A stretch of 64,000 nt of DNA, from assembly GCA_030374765.1 (NCBI GenBank), contig JARGXX010000001.1, forward strand, positions 1,674,001 through 1,738,000, written 5' to 3'. The notes under the pieces are model-generated. The model was not told the DNA's origin, searched no databases, and was given only the letters and a program-made list of their open reading frames with translations. This document shows positions 1 to 11,216 of this stretch, one piece after another; the stretch's first letter is position 1; every line of letters begins with the position of its first letter. Made by a program: the position numbers and the translations under genes. The DNA comes from Agarophyton chilense (taxonomy: Eukaryota; Rhodophyta; Florideophyceae; Gracilariales; Gracilariaceae).

Positions 1-1145
1 CGCACAGGGACAAAACGACATAGTGCGTGCAATGAAATGGAAAGGCGAGTGCACGCGTGAAACTGTGGTCTAATCGTCCAAACTGGAGCGTGGAGGGCGA
101 CAGCTTCTGGGGATGTTTTAAAAGGGGGTGAAAAGGCCTGTTTTTGAGGCGGGGCGAAGAAATGGAGGATTTTGGATGCTTGATTGTGAGGTGGGATTCG
201 TACTTTGGATGATGGAGATCCAAATGCTTTCGCAGGTTGCTGGTATTGGGCCCAAGATTTCAGCTTTGACGAATGAACGACTTTCACATCGGACAGAAGG
301 CGACGTTTGGGTCTCCCTTGCTATTGTCGACGATGGCCTAAGCGATAGAGCCCTTTTAACGATTCCAATGTGATTTGCAGGATCATGTTAAGAGGGAACT
401 TCCAAAGATACTGGGGCTGAGGAAAGCAGACGCTACTAAGTCTGCCACGAAGAGGTTTAGTAGTAAGAGATCGAGTGGTGACGCTCCTGTATAAAAGACG
501 TGTGTAGAAAAGAGGCAAGTTGGTCATGGATGAAAGAAAGCGGACGGGGAGTTGGGTTGAAGGAGAGCGTGTCGGACGGGGGGGGTGTTGAGGGGAGGAC
601 TATTGACCTTGAGTACGTCTCGTAACGTTAGCGATATTCGTATCCTGATGGAGGTTGACATACAGTACAAAAAGAAAAGAGTACAGTATAGAGGTAATAG
701 AACATGTTCGTGTGTTGTAATGGCAAACATTCAGGAAATTGTTGGCGTCTGTTTGTAACTGTACAATATGTCTGTGATGTAGTTGTACCATCGTATCGAA
801 GATACACGGTATGATGTGTAAACTGTGTGTGTAGCTCTTGCATTAAATGTTTCTGAAGATACAGAGTGAAGTTGTTCACTCAGTTTGAAAGCTCTGTAAT
901 GGGGAATTCGTGGAATGCGGTGAGAACAAATGCCGGGACTAACCCGGCATTGCAGTTTTGACTTCATAAAGAATGCTAAGTCGTGTTCACCCAAAGGCTG
1001 TGAACCACAATTTGGGACGACTAAGCCCTCCTACATAATTTGAAAACATCAAAACAGGGCAACTCGGAGTATATCTCCGAGCCACCCGAGCCTCAAACCC
1101 GAGACCTCCGCAGTCGGCTCAGCAGTGTTTTAAGTGGCTCCGGTT
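1..1145. other. Gene-poor stretch, nothing recognised
   Basis: Only short overlapping reading frames without recognisable domains occur here. The last part (about 1010-1145) is GC-richer and leads directly into the inverted-repeat element that follows. No RNA gene or promoter could be supported. Confidence 0.5.
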
Positions 1146-1148
1146 GCG

Positions 1149-1655
1149 CTAGTGTCTATACGACCGATGGTCTCAAGTGAGGTCAATTGGCCTCATATGA
1201 GGCCATTTTTTATTTCTTTGTAGTTAAGCAATAAATGCAATCTACGAGCTCTGCAGAACTGGAACAAATTGCTAAACACTCTTCCTTTGATGGCCTTAAG
1301 ATTTGAAGTATGCATTACTAGATGATGGAAAGAGATACTTCCTTTCGACATGTTTTTTTTGGATAGTTTGAGGCCAAAAATATTTGGTTGTTATTTTGTT
1401 TGCGACTACTGAAGTTTGCCACACCAAAAGTATATCGTTTTAAAGAAGAGTATTAAAGCTCTGTTTGACTCGATCCCCGAGGCTTTTTTTAACGATCAAG
1501 ATGTATGGTTTTTATTTTTGTTTTCTTGCTTTCTGCTCTGAATTTGAAAATTCATATCTTGAATGATTTTCAGTTACTTTTTAAGGGAGTTTTTGGCCTC
1601 ATATGAAGCCAAGCTGCCTCAGATGAGGCCAATCCTCCTGGCGTGTAGACACTAG
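1149..1655. mobile_element. Non-autonomous TIR element (MITE-like)
   Basis: The left end (from 1149) and the reverse complement of the right end (to 1655) both begin CTAGTGTCTA followed by C/T ACG, and both continue into GGCCTCAT-type palindromes (1189-1204 on the left, 1595-1629 on the right). The 3-bp sequence GCG lies on both sides (1146-1148 and 1656-1658), as expected for a target-site duplication. The roughly 390-bp interior is AT-rich and encodes nothing. A 3-bp duplication occurs in CACTA and PIF/Harbinger elements, but the terminal bases fit neither cleanly, so the superfamily is left open. Confidence 0.7.
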
Positions 1656-1658
1656 GCG

Positions 1659-2747
1659 CTCCAGATCACGATAGCCGTGAATAATGAGAAATATCCCGGT
1701 CTATTTGAACGAAAGTGGCAGTGTCCTTTCCCCAATCGTCCATTTCCCTCTGGATTACCGCTCTCGGCTACCATGCAATCCATGCGTAGGGTAAGGATCA
1801 CGGGTGAGCTCTCAATGAAGAAGGTTCTTTCGCCGTTTCCTGATTTGAGAATATCTCACTATTATCTGCAAGCCAACTGGGGCTGCCTTTCTAGAACTAT
1901 TGATTTTCATTGCAGAATTGAAACTCGATAGCCTTGCGCGCTACTGTGTCATGCTACAAAGCTGCACTTTTAGCATTTCGCATTGCTCTTAATTCAGAAC
2001 TTTATGACGACACCGATAGTTAATTGTTTGATCCTCGTTCTTGCATCATCCCACGAAATTTCATTAACTTTCCCCGCTCCTTCATACCATCCTCAAACTT
2101 TATGTTATGCATTTCAGCATTGTCTGTTTTCAATTTTTTGTTTGCGTACACGATTATTTCGCCATCAACCCTCCAATGAAGTTAGATTTAAGAAAGGTTA
2201 TCTATCACACCCAAGACACGGCAGAAACTCATGTTCTACATACCGAAATTTCTTTTATAGCCAGAACCCTTCAACAGTCTTTTCTATTATGGATTTCCAG
2301 AGTCGTTCGACAGTCCTGCCTGGCCTATGATAGAGATGCCCGGGCAGTAATCGCGATGTATGCAGAACCTTCCGTTTTCGAATCTTTTTCTTTAGAACCC
2401 ATGTGGCGCGTTTTGTACTCGTCGACAAACTTGTACCTGATTTATGATGTTCACTTTCCCGCCCGAGGCACTCTGATTACGGGAATGGATTTACTATTGG
2501 GCTGAATCTTTGCCCCATTTGGAATCCGAATAGGAGACCAATAGCGCAGACTAGGTGTTTAGATTTGGTTTACACTTGGCAGTGTGCACGAAAGCTTTTG
2601 CGTCATGATAACAAATGAGTTTATTGCCGTCTTTTCTTTTCCATTCTCTTGGACCGAAATTTTCGGAACGATGGCGAACAGAAAGGCCTTTTTTTATTTC
2701 TATGACTCAAGACCAAGTTCATTACACTCCAACACAGAAGTGCGTAA
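1659..2747. other. Intergenic, weak overlapping ORFs only
   Basis: Two overlapping plus-strand frames of 115 and 132 codons (1983-2330, 2107-2505) are the longest open stretches. Neither shows a known domain, a convincing start context or splice sites. They are treated as chance frames until expression or homologs say otherwise. Confidence 0.4.
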
Positions 2748-3663
2748 TGTAGAGCAACGCCCAGTTAGGGGATACTTGAAGATGCAACTCATAGAATGAG
2801 GATTGAACCCTCCGAGGGTTATGACTATGATCCCCTCTAAGGTGTGCTGAGGTGGCACGGTTTTCTGGTTAGAGTTCGCCTATGAAGTGAAAATTCGGAT
2901 GGCCCATGGTTGGATTGGCCCCGTGATACACGTGGCTTAATTTCGGCACCGATTTTCGGATATTTGTTAGAACGTTGGACTTTTGGGCCCTGGCAGTTGG
3001 ATCTCCACGTGTATGGCCCTGAGCAGGTGTGCACTACTGTAGAGTTTGGTTAGTGGGCCCTACATAGGGAGATGAGATCTGACAGTCCGAAGCTCAAAGT
3101 AAATGGGAACCAAGGTTGGTCTTCGATACCTTTATAGGTTCTTCGTCGCCATCGCTTCGGCCTTACAACCCGGAACGGGCTCTGGTTAGCAACGCTTGCG
3201 TAGGGACACGACTCCACTTGGAGAGTGCCCACGTTTGGGTTCCGTGCAACCACCCCCTTGAGACCGCTCAGACGACCTGCGTGCACGATACCCCGTGGGG
3301 GTTCTGCTTACTTGTTGCGTGCTTTTTGTGTTTCCTTTCGAGGACAGGTTTTCGCCCCTGTATTGGGTTTCTTTTGTTGTTTCGCCCCTTTTCTGGTTCT
3401 CGGGTCCAGTGCCTGTTAGTGCCCGACTCTCGCCCCGTTTTTCCTCTTCGCCGGATTTTCCCCCATTCTTTGGGATACCCATACCCATTCCCTACCCAAC
3501 GGTTTCTACCCCTCACCTCCGTCGGTACTGCCGGAATCCCCCGTGGGAGTTACACCCAACACTACGGGTGGATCGGAGGGCTCTGTCTCTGAGTCTGCCT
3601 CCCCCAGGGAGCAAGGCTTCGAACACCTTGAGAGCACTTCCTGTCGCCGGGTTTTGCTCCACA
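2748..3663 (+). repeat. 5' LTR of E1
   Basis: This direct repeat matches 13155-14076 along its full length. It begins TGTAGAG and ends CTCCACA, the usual TG...CA ends. The long open frames inside it occur on both strands in both copies and have no coding features. The promoter and polyadenylation site of the element should lie here, but no specific signal was identified. Confidence 0.93.
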
Positions 3664-3685
3664 AGTGGTCTCCCGACTTAGAATC
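3664..3685 (+). promoter_or_regulatory. Primer-binding site of E1
   Basis: Two bases after the 5' LTR comes TGGTCTCCCGACTTAGAA. It starts with TGG, complementary to a tRNA CCA end. The other Gypsy element in the window has a near-identical string at its equivalent place (minus strand, about 52092-52110), which supports the call. The primer tRNA would end ...GTCGGGAGACCA; its amino acid was not identified. Confidence 0.7.
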
Positions 3686-3890
3686 CGTTCTCGGACTTTT
3701 GGGTTGGTCATCCACGTGTTGGAATATCTCTTGGAAGAGGAAGCACCGTCGTGAAGATTTGTTGTAGTGGTTCCCTTTGGAAAGGGGGGAATTGGTTTTT
3801 ATTTTTGTTTTGTGTTACGTCATCCGTTCTCCGGGAATCTCGTGATCGAATTTCATCGTTACCCCGAATCGTCGGTGTCGTGTCTGCAGC

Positions 3891-5921
3891 ATGTCGCCGC
3901 CTACCCGTGGTTCCAAGACTGGATCGAACCGTCAAGCGGACTCAGTGCCTCCGGCCCCGCCTAGGCCGAGGAGTTCAATTTCCGAAGGTCGGAACGATTC
4001 CGGTATCGATCTGGACACTCGGAGAGCACCCTCAGTGGTTTCAGGTCCTCGAGAGGTCGTGGCTGTGGGCCCAGCTCCAGTGGTGGAGACCCCCTCAGCA
4101 GCACCCCGAAGTCGGGCCGACCCTGAATTAGAGCGCCTGGAGACTCGAATCGATATCGCCAACGCGGCTCACGTCGAGCTCGTTCAGGAGGTTACTACCC
4201 TCCGCCTCAGGGTGGAGGACGCCCAGGTGCGGGGAGTCGCCGATGACCTTCGTACCCTGAGGAGGGATGTGAACTCCCTTTTGGAAAGCTTTGGTACCCC
4301 TGGGGTCCTTATCCAGGAGTACCGGAGCCTCGTGGAGGAACACCGCGTGCAAGCGGAACGCTTCCGAGCTCGGCTGGACACCCTCGAAGCCATTATCCGT
4401 ATGGACCGAGACACAGAAGCCTCGAAGGATAAACCCGACGTTTCGGAAGACGAAGAACACCGCTCCGCTAAACGGGACCGCCGCAAGTCAAAGAAGAGCG
4501 TTCACCTCCAAGAGGAGTTATCGGATTCCGATCCCAATCGCTCGTCATCGAGTTCGTCCTCCGAATCTTCGGATAGTGAAGATGGACGCCGGTCATCCCG
4601 GGCGACTCGGTCGAAGGCTACTTACACCTCTCAAGGGGCAATCCGTACCCTGAAGAAGGGTAGGAAACACCTTGGATTAAGGGAGCTGAAGCCGACGAAT
4701 CCTCTCTATCGGAAGCTGATATCGTACCGCTACTACCGCTTGGATAACCCTTCGGGAGATCGAACATCCCGCGGAACGGGTAAGGTCAAGGACTACATCA
4801 AAAGGCTGAGCATCACCCTACAGAAGAGGGAGTTCACAGGAACAGACCCAATTTTGGTGCTCGATTTCCTTGCGAGGTTCGTCCAGGAGGCTGACATCCT
4901 CGGTATGAGTGAAGTGCAAGCGTATCTTGCATTACCCTATTTCTTAAAGGGAATGGCTGAAGACCAGTTCAACTCCGTCCGTGGATCATCCCGAGCCTCG
5001 GAACGGGGAGTCACGTGCTGGCCCGAAGCAGTGCAGTACCTATTGAGGTCATACGCTACTGGAAATGCGATTCAGGAAGCAATCCTTGCATTAAGGGATA
5101 CGCGGCAGAAGCCGATGGAAACCGAAACGGTGTATTCAACTCGCTTGAATAAAGCGTTTCACCGATGCGGGAATGTATTCCCCGCCTATGAGAGATGAAC
5201 CATGTTTGTGGATGGTTTGGACCCCTCGATAAGGGCATTGGTTGCCCGACATCGGGAAGAGAAGCGCAAGCTGACCTACTTGGAACTGGTTCAGTAAGCC
5301 CAGGCTGAGGGGGATACTCTCCGTGCCCGGCAGAACCGAAAGAGTCGGCCGACACGGGCACTCCTCGCCGATGGAGGTAACTCGTCTTTGTCACTCGCAG
5401 GAGGCCCTGCCCCTGTGGGGGTCAATGATAACATTCACTTCATGGGAAGTAACCCCGAATCTATGGGTATGTCTGAGTTGCCGTCGACATCCGCTCCGAC
5501 TACGGATGAAGATCCTGCGCTCTATACCCATGGACGGAGGGGGCCAGCCGCATCGCTACCTTTTGCGAATACAGCTGCTCGGTTCTCTCGCCCCCGATGG
5601 AGGGATACAGCACCACGTCGCGTGGATTCACGTCCACAACCGAACCCGGTAGAGCTGATTTGCTATTTGTGTTACCTCCGTGGTCACAAAGCACCAGACT
5701 GCACATTTCCCCTGCGGGAGGGTTCACGAATTATCGCTTAGTACGAGGCTCTGACACCTGAGGAGAAAGCTCGAGTCCCGAGTAGGTCCTATGAGAAACA
5801 AAGGATACTCCGAGCTCACCTTGCTGACAGGGATACAGAACTTGTACCCGCGAACGGGGAACAACCGGTCCCCTTCGAGGCAGCTGCACCGAATTTGGTG
5901 GGGTCCGCTTCGAAAAACTAA
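3891..5921 (+). pseudogene. gag: gag of E1, three premature stops
   Basis: This is the structural protein of the retrotransposon particle. The frame opens at ATG 3891 and is intact for 435 codons: a Ser/Thr-rich N terminus, a heptad-like stretch at about residues 80-165, an acidic/serine tract (about 205-240), then the capsid-like core with FTGTDPILVLDFLARF. The same frame continues past TGA (5196), TAA (about 5295) and TAG (5739) to TAA 5919. It carries one CCHC zinc knuckle, C-x2-C-x4-H-x4-C, at about 5660-5705. The core aligns with the gag of the minus-strand element at 50808-51122 (FSGSDPISVLKLLSLF). Each premature stop is one C-to-T change away from a sense codon. Confidence 0.85.
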
Positions 5922-5923
5922 AC

Positions 5924-7029
5924 TTGGGAGTCTCCCCTGCGGGAGGGGCGTCTTCTAAGCCGGAGTTGAAGACGCCCGAGGCGCTCCAGCTTCGCTCCCC
6001 AGCTGTGAGTATCCTTTCAAGGAGAACGGCTTACACCGACGTTAACTCGGGATACTTTAGTGTCCTCCGTCGCCCGTGGATACGGTCCCGTAATCTCCGT
6101 ATTCCGGATCGAGTTATGGTAATGGCCAAGCGGAATTATAAAGTATTCGCCGACTTCGGCCTGTCCAACCAGTTTATGGTTCGTCAAATATCTGTCCTGG
6201 ATACAGGAGCCGCTCCTAACTTAATTCATGTTGAATTGTTACCCCCGCTGCTCCGGGTTCAAGTTCGTACCGGTCCACGTTTGGATATCGCTGATGCGAA
6301 CAACCACCCGCTACGGACACTGGGTACAATTTCCCTCATGGTGAGGTTAGGCTCCTATCTCGTTCAGCTAGAGTTTATTGTATGCAAATCACTTGCAGCA
6401 CCAGTCATACTGGGTTGTGACTTTTGCGCCCGCTTCGTGGAAGCCATCCGTCCTTGGAATAGAACTGTGGAACTCGAAGACGGGTCTACGATCCCAATCG
6501 TTCGTAAACCCTTACAGGGAGCAGCGCGAACACGCGTTCCTCTCCCTGTCGCGCAGGAATCTGTGAAGAAGGACCCGGTGTCTACACGGGTAAAGGTTGC
6601 GAAGTCAGTGGCTATCCCGCCAGAAACCCAGGTTTGGGTCACAATTGTTACCAAGCAAATTGGTGTGCATGTGGTACAACCGAACCCGTCTCTGTATACG
6701 CGGCGTCAACTCGCCCTTGCGAATGGGGTTGTCTCCGCGGAACCAGATAAACCTTTCAAGGTTTTGGTAGCCAACTTTGGAAAGACAACGCAGCATTTGG
6801 TCAAACACCAGATCCTGGGTTCTGTTCTTCCACACCCGCATGCGGTCGTACCTACAAATATCTCTATCGCAGAGGTCCTTGGTGTGGCGGACCCTAAGGA
6901 GGGGGAGGACACTGCCGAAATCGCGGAAGACGGTGAGCATACGACTGTAGCTCCACACGCTGAACACTTTAAACCTCAGAAGGTTTCGGCCCCTATCACA
7001 GGAGCAGACCAGACGGATCCTTTAGGGAG
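5924..7029 (+). pseudogene. Aspartic protease region of E1 pol
   Basis: The frame lies -1 relative to gag and has no ATG at its start, as expected if it was reached by frameshifting. The catalytic triplet is in SVLDTGAAPNLIH (about 6195-6230) and the C-terminal protease motif VILGCDF at about 6400. Downstream comes a linker whose partner in the other element contains LMANGV; here it is LALANGV at about 6710. Near 7000-7030 the frame runs into the RT deletion, after which the RT continues in another frame. Protease would cut the Gag-Pol precursor. Confidence is high for family and lower for the exact boundaries. Confidence 0.8.
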
Positions 7030-10000
7030 GAAGATCGAGACAAAACCGCTTTCCTGTGTCATCAAGGACTTTTCCGATTCCGGAGGATGCCTTTTGGGTT
7101 GACAAATGCCCCCGCAACGTTTCAACGGGCGATACACATTCTGTTGGCTTCCTTCAAGTGGAGGACGTGTCTAGTGTATTTAGACGACATTATTGTCTTC
7201 TTCAACAACCTGGATGACCACCTCGAACACGTCAGAGACGTAATGAAGATACTCCGCGACGCGGGAATCACCTTGAAACTCAAGAAGTGCGAGTTTTTCA
7301 CCGATTCGGTTAAGTATCTGGGTCATATTATCCGTCCCGGACAGCTTTCAATCGATGAAGTACGAGTGAAATCCTTGAAGGAAGCAAGACCCCCGAAAAC
7401 TCAAACGGAGTTGCGATCCTTCTTAGGTCTTTGTAACGTGTATCGCCGATTCGTCCCGAACTTTGCGGATATTGCCACCCCCCTCAACAGGCTCCTGACG
7501 AAGGGACAACCAGTTGAACTGGAACCTTTTGGCGACGCGGAAGCGTCTGCCTTCACGGCACTGGTGAATGCCGTAACATCACCGCCAATCTTGGCTCTAC
7601 CCAATCCTGGGCTCCCTTACGAAGTGGACACCGATGCTAGTGCAAACCAAGTAGGGTGTGCACTGTTCCAATCCTCTGAGGATGGTGAACGTCACCCTAT
7701 TGGGTACTGGTCACGCTCCCTGAATGTCCATGAAAGGAACTACTCGGTCTCCGAGAAAGAATGTTTAGCCGTTGTGTGGGCCTTACCTACACTTCGCCCC
7801 TATCTGATGGGTACTCGTTTCAAAGTCCATACGGACCACGCATGCTTGCGTTGGCTCCTGGAGATCTCCGAACCCTCGGGCCGCCTTATGCGCTGGCGTC
7901 TCCGACTGTCGGAATTCGACTTTGAGATCCTGTACAAGAAAGGGAAGCTGAACACTCAGGCTGATACACTATCCCGCTTGGGAACCACAGCGGAAACGGA
8001 ACCCTACGAGGACGATTACATCCCATGTTTTATGGTATCGGACCTCGAGAGAGGAGCTCAACCGCTGACGGATGATGTTTGTGACGATATGCTCGTCAAC
8101 GAGAGTCTGGATTCGCCGACCGGCTCTTTTATACCTATCTCTCCAGAGGAGATGATACGCGAGCAACAGCTCGACCCATTCTGTACACGGATTCGGGCTC
8201 GCCTCAACGGAGGATTTCAGTTACCTCTCGAGGACGACGATCAGGGTTACCTAATCAGGACCGTTGGACCTCGCCCGAGGATAGTGGTGCCGCACACCCT
8301 ACAACAGAGGGTATTACACCTCACTCACTATGTCAAGGTTGGCGCCCACCCCGGGGGAAGAAAAATGTACCTCACGTTGAGAAGGGACTTTTACTGGCCG
8401 GCAATGGCATTCGATTGTTACGCCGTAAGACGGGCCTGCGCCAATTGCACCAAGAATGACGTCAAACTTCGGAAGCACTCTAAGAAGTTGACGCTGTTCC
8501 CGGCACGGGCTCCACTCGAATTCGTGGCCATAGACATCCTAGGGGAGTTTATCAGGACGCCCCGAGGTCATCGGTATCTGCTTGTCATTTCTGACAGAGT
8601 CTCTAAGCTAACGAGAACTGTGCCGCTGAAGCGGATCACCGCCGCTACCGTCGCGCAAGCGTTCGTGACCAATTGGGTGTTTGTATATGGACCGCCGGTG
8701 CAGTTGTTATCCGACAACGGAGGGCAATTCGCATCAAAGTTCTTTCAGGATGTATGTCGAATCCTTGATGTAAGGAATTTATTTGTTACTACGTATCACC
8801 CTCAGGGGAATGGCCAAGTGGAGTGGTTTAACCGCACGATACTCAACGCTTTGAGATCGTATGTTGCGGATCACCCCAAAAATTGGGACTTGTACACAGA
8901 CGCTATCACGAATGCATACAACACCCAGGTACATCGGGTTACATCGTTATCCCCATTCGAACTGGTACTGTCGAGGACACCGCCGCCGGTCGCCATCGAG
9001 GCTCAACCGACGCTGTCGACGTAACCGTCACCGGGATTGCACCGAAAAGCCTGGAAGGAGTGGTTTACGAAGATGGTGCCGATAGCCCGGAAAGCAATGG
9101 ACAAACCTCAACGCGCCTACAAGAAGGACTTTGACAATCGGGTTCGCAAACCTCTACCTCAGATGGAGCCCGACGACTTCGTCTTCCTTCGAAAGGAATA
9201 CTACAATCCTGAAAAGGAACGTAGGCACAAGCTTTCGCCAATTGTGGACGGACCCTATCGTGTGGTTTCTGTAGACCCGGACACGGTGGTATTGGATATC
9301 GCTAACCGCCACGAACGGATCTCCAGGGACCGCATCACACGAGCGCCCAACCCAAATGTGGAAGTGGTGTCGGCACCAACGCCCTCCACAGGGGATGATT
9401 CAACGGAAGTTAACCCGTCAGGCAGAGATTCGAACACCCGCCCCGTTATACTTCCGCACCCGGAACGTGGTTTAACCGACCTACCGGAAACTTCGGATAC
9501 TCCCGAACCTGGTTCCGCTCCCTCAAGGGCCCAGTCAACGAACTCTTACAGAGTTACTCCCCCACCGGAGGTAATCAAGCCTCCTGGCTCTCCGCCTAAG
9601 GAGGGGGAGGAGGACTTAGTTCCTTCGCAGGACGATGCTTCGGCGTCAGCCAGTCGCCCTAACAGGGAATCTAGTTCTCACAGTGAGACGGCGAGCCCGA
9701 CCGAGCCGGCGACAGAGAAGTCACAACCCCAGCGTATGGGTAGCGACATCACCGCCGACCCAGACGAGCACGACGTCAGAAAAGATGACGAAAACCCGCC
9801 TAGGGAGAGTCGTGTGGAGAACTCTGCACCCGGAACGCCTACAGAGCCGACGATCACCCGCCGCCGCGGACGAGACAATGAGGTGTCGCACACTCAAACC
9901 CCGCTTTCTCGGGAACGAGCTGTGTCAGCGGACCCGCACGGGGAAGATCTCGACGACGAGGTTGACCAAATTTGGCTCTCCGTTATGGAATGGGAATAGG

Positions 10001-10815
10001 AACTCCTATGGAGACACTGGAACCCTCAGGAATGGGATAGAAATGAGTGAGACCCGTCGGGGACAGCTCAGGAGAGTGCTAGCGCGTTTCGAAAGCGCCA
10101 CCTCACATCTGCATATGCAGATTTTCCCGCACAAGGAACGGTCACCACACACGAAGTGCCCGCGCATTTGTGTGGCACACGTCGAATGGCACCGAGCCAA
10201 TCAAAAGGCTCTGACGACCAACCGTCGCGCAAACCGCCTCCGTCGCACGGCGCGTTGCACGGGAGCAAACTTCGTCCCCGTAGCTCGGGTTGACGTTGAA
10301 GTCTTACCCCCCTGAGATTGGAGACGCTACCGCGTCGCGGTTTCTCAACCGTGACGGAATCTCAGAACACCGTTATTATCGGGAAGATCTCAGTTTTAAG
10401 AAGAACCCATAACTGGGCCGTTTTGACTCCGTAGACGGAAGTTACAACGTAGCCCACAGGCCACTCGGCGCCGTTTGGACGAAGTGCTGAGACCCGCTCG
10501 CAACACGGAAAAGAACCAACCGGGGTGTGTCTAGACCCTACGTTGACACCCTCAAGGGAACTAGAGCGTTCCAAGATTGAAGAGAAGCCCGAACAGGGAA
10601 AAGTGTACCCGCAGGAATTCGTTATCGATCGCATCGTGCGTCACATCTACACCCCCGAGGGAGAAGTCCGCTACCAAGTCCGATGGTACGGATTCTCGCC
10701 TGATGAGGATACAGTGGAACCCATTGAGCACCTTCCGAGGTCTAAGGTTTTATCCTATCACCGACGCGCTCGGGTAACCTTGCCTCCAAATCTGGATCGT
10801 GCCCAAGTCGGATAA
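7030..10815 (+). pseudogene. pol: pol of E1: RT (truncated), RNase H, integrase, chromodomain
   Basis: One frame carries in order: the RT distal part (RMPFGLTNAPATFQ at 7081; catalytic YLDDII at about 7180), RNase H (EVDTDASANQVGCALF, the E of SEKECLAVVWAL, the D of VHTDHACLRWLL), an HHCC integrase zinc finger (about 8310-8455) and the integrase core with D in FVAIDILG, D in LLSDNGGQF and E in VEWFNR. A chromodomain (EFVIDRIVRHI ... YQVRWYGF) at about 10615-10770 ends it. The RT N-terminal part with the first catalytic Asp is missing. Stops interrupt the frame at 9022 (TAA), 9997 (TAG), about 10048 (TGA) and four more before 10460. The stretch between integrase and chromodomain is low-complexity Pro/Ser/Glu-rich. 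Chromodomains of this group direct integration to marked chromatin. Confidence 0.88.
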
Positions 10816-10997
10816 GCCACCACGGGAACTGGTGTGGATGGGACCTCGAAGTGAGGAAGATGTTGGACCTCTGAAGAGGAATTGAGGAGAGTATCCCGAA
10901 GAACACGTACTGAGAGGGAATGTCTACTGGCCCTCGGCCTAGCACCGTTAACCGGGGAACACAACACCGGTTATCGGGACAGTTTATGATGTAAAAG

Positions 10998-11150
10998 GAA
11001 AAGAAGACCCACGAAGTGGAGAAGAAGATTAAGAAGAAGATTGGACACGAGGAAGGGAAGAAGATGAAGACGAAGATGAAGAAGATCCTAAGAAGGAATG
11101 AAGAAGATGAAGTAGAAGTTAAGATCCTAGGAAGGAAGAAGAAAAGAAGT
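10998..11150 (+). repeat. Purine-rich GAAGAT-type low-complexity tract
   Basis: About 150 bp of nearly pure A/G with repeated GAAGAAGAT and GATGAAGA units separates the convergent ends of pol and the antisense gene. It encodes no recognisable domain. It may act in transcript ending of the convergent units, but nothing proves that. Confidence 0.7.
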
Positions 11151-11216
11151 TATGCAAATATCAGAAGTTTACTATTGTCGCCAAGCTATGGACTCTACAA
11201 TTGCCCGAAGGCGGAA

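Noticed and set aside
1149..1655. Assignment of the TIR element to the CACTA superfamily
   Set aside because: The 3-bp duplication fits, but CACTA ends read CACTA at the 5' side, while here CTAGTG starts the element and CACTAG ends it.
3116..3715. Overlapping frames up to 158 codons on both strands of the E1 LTR
   Set aside because: They occur equally in both LTR copies, change with indels, and are due to low stop density in a GC-rich LTR.
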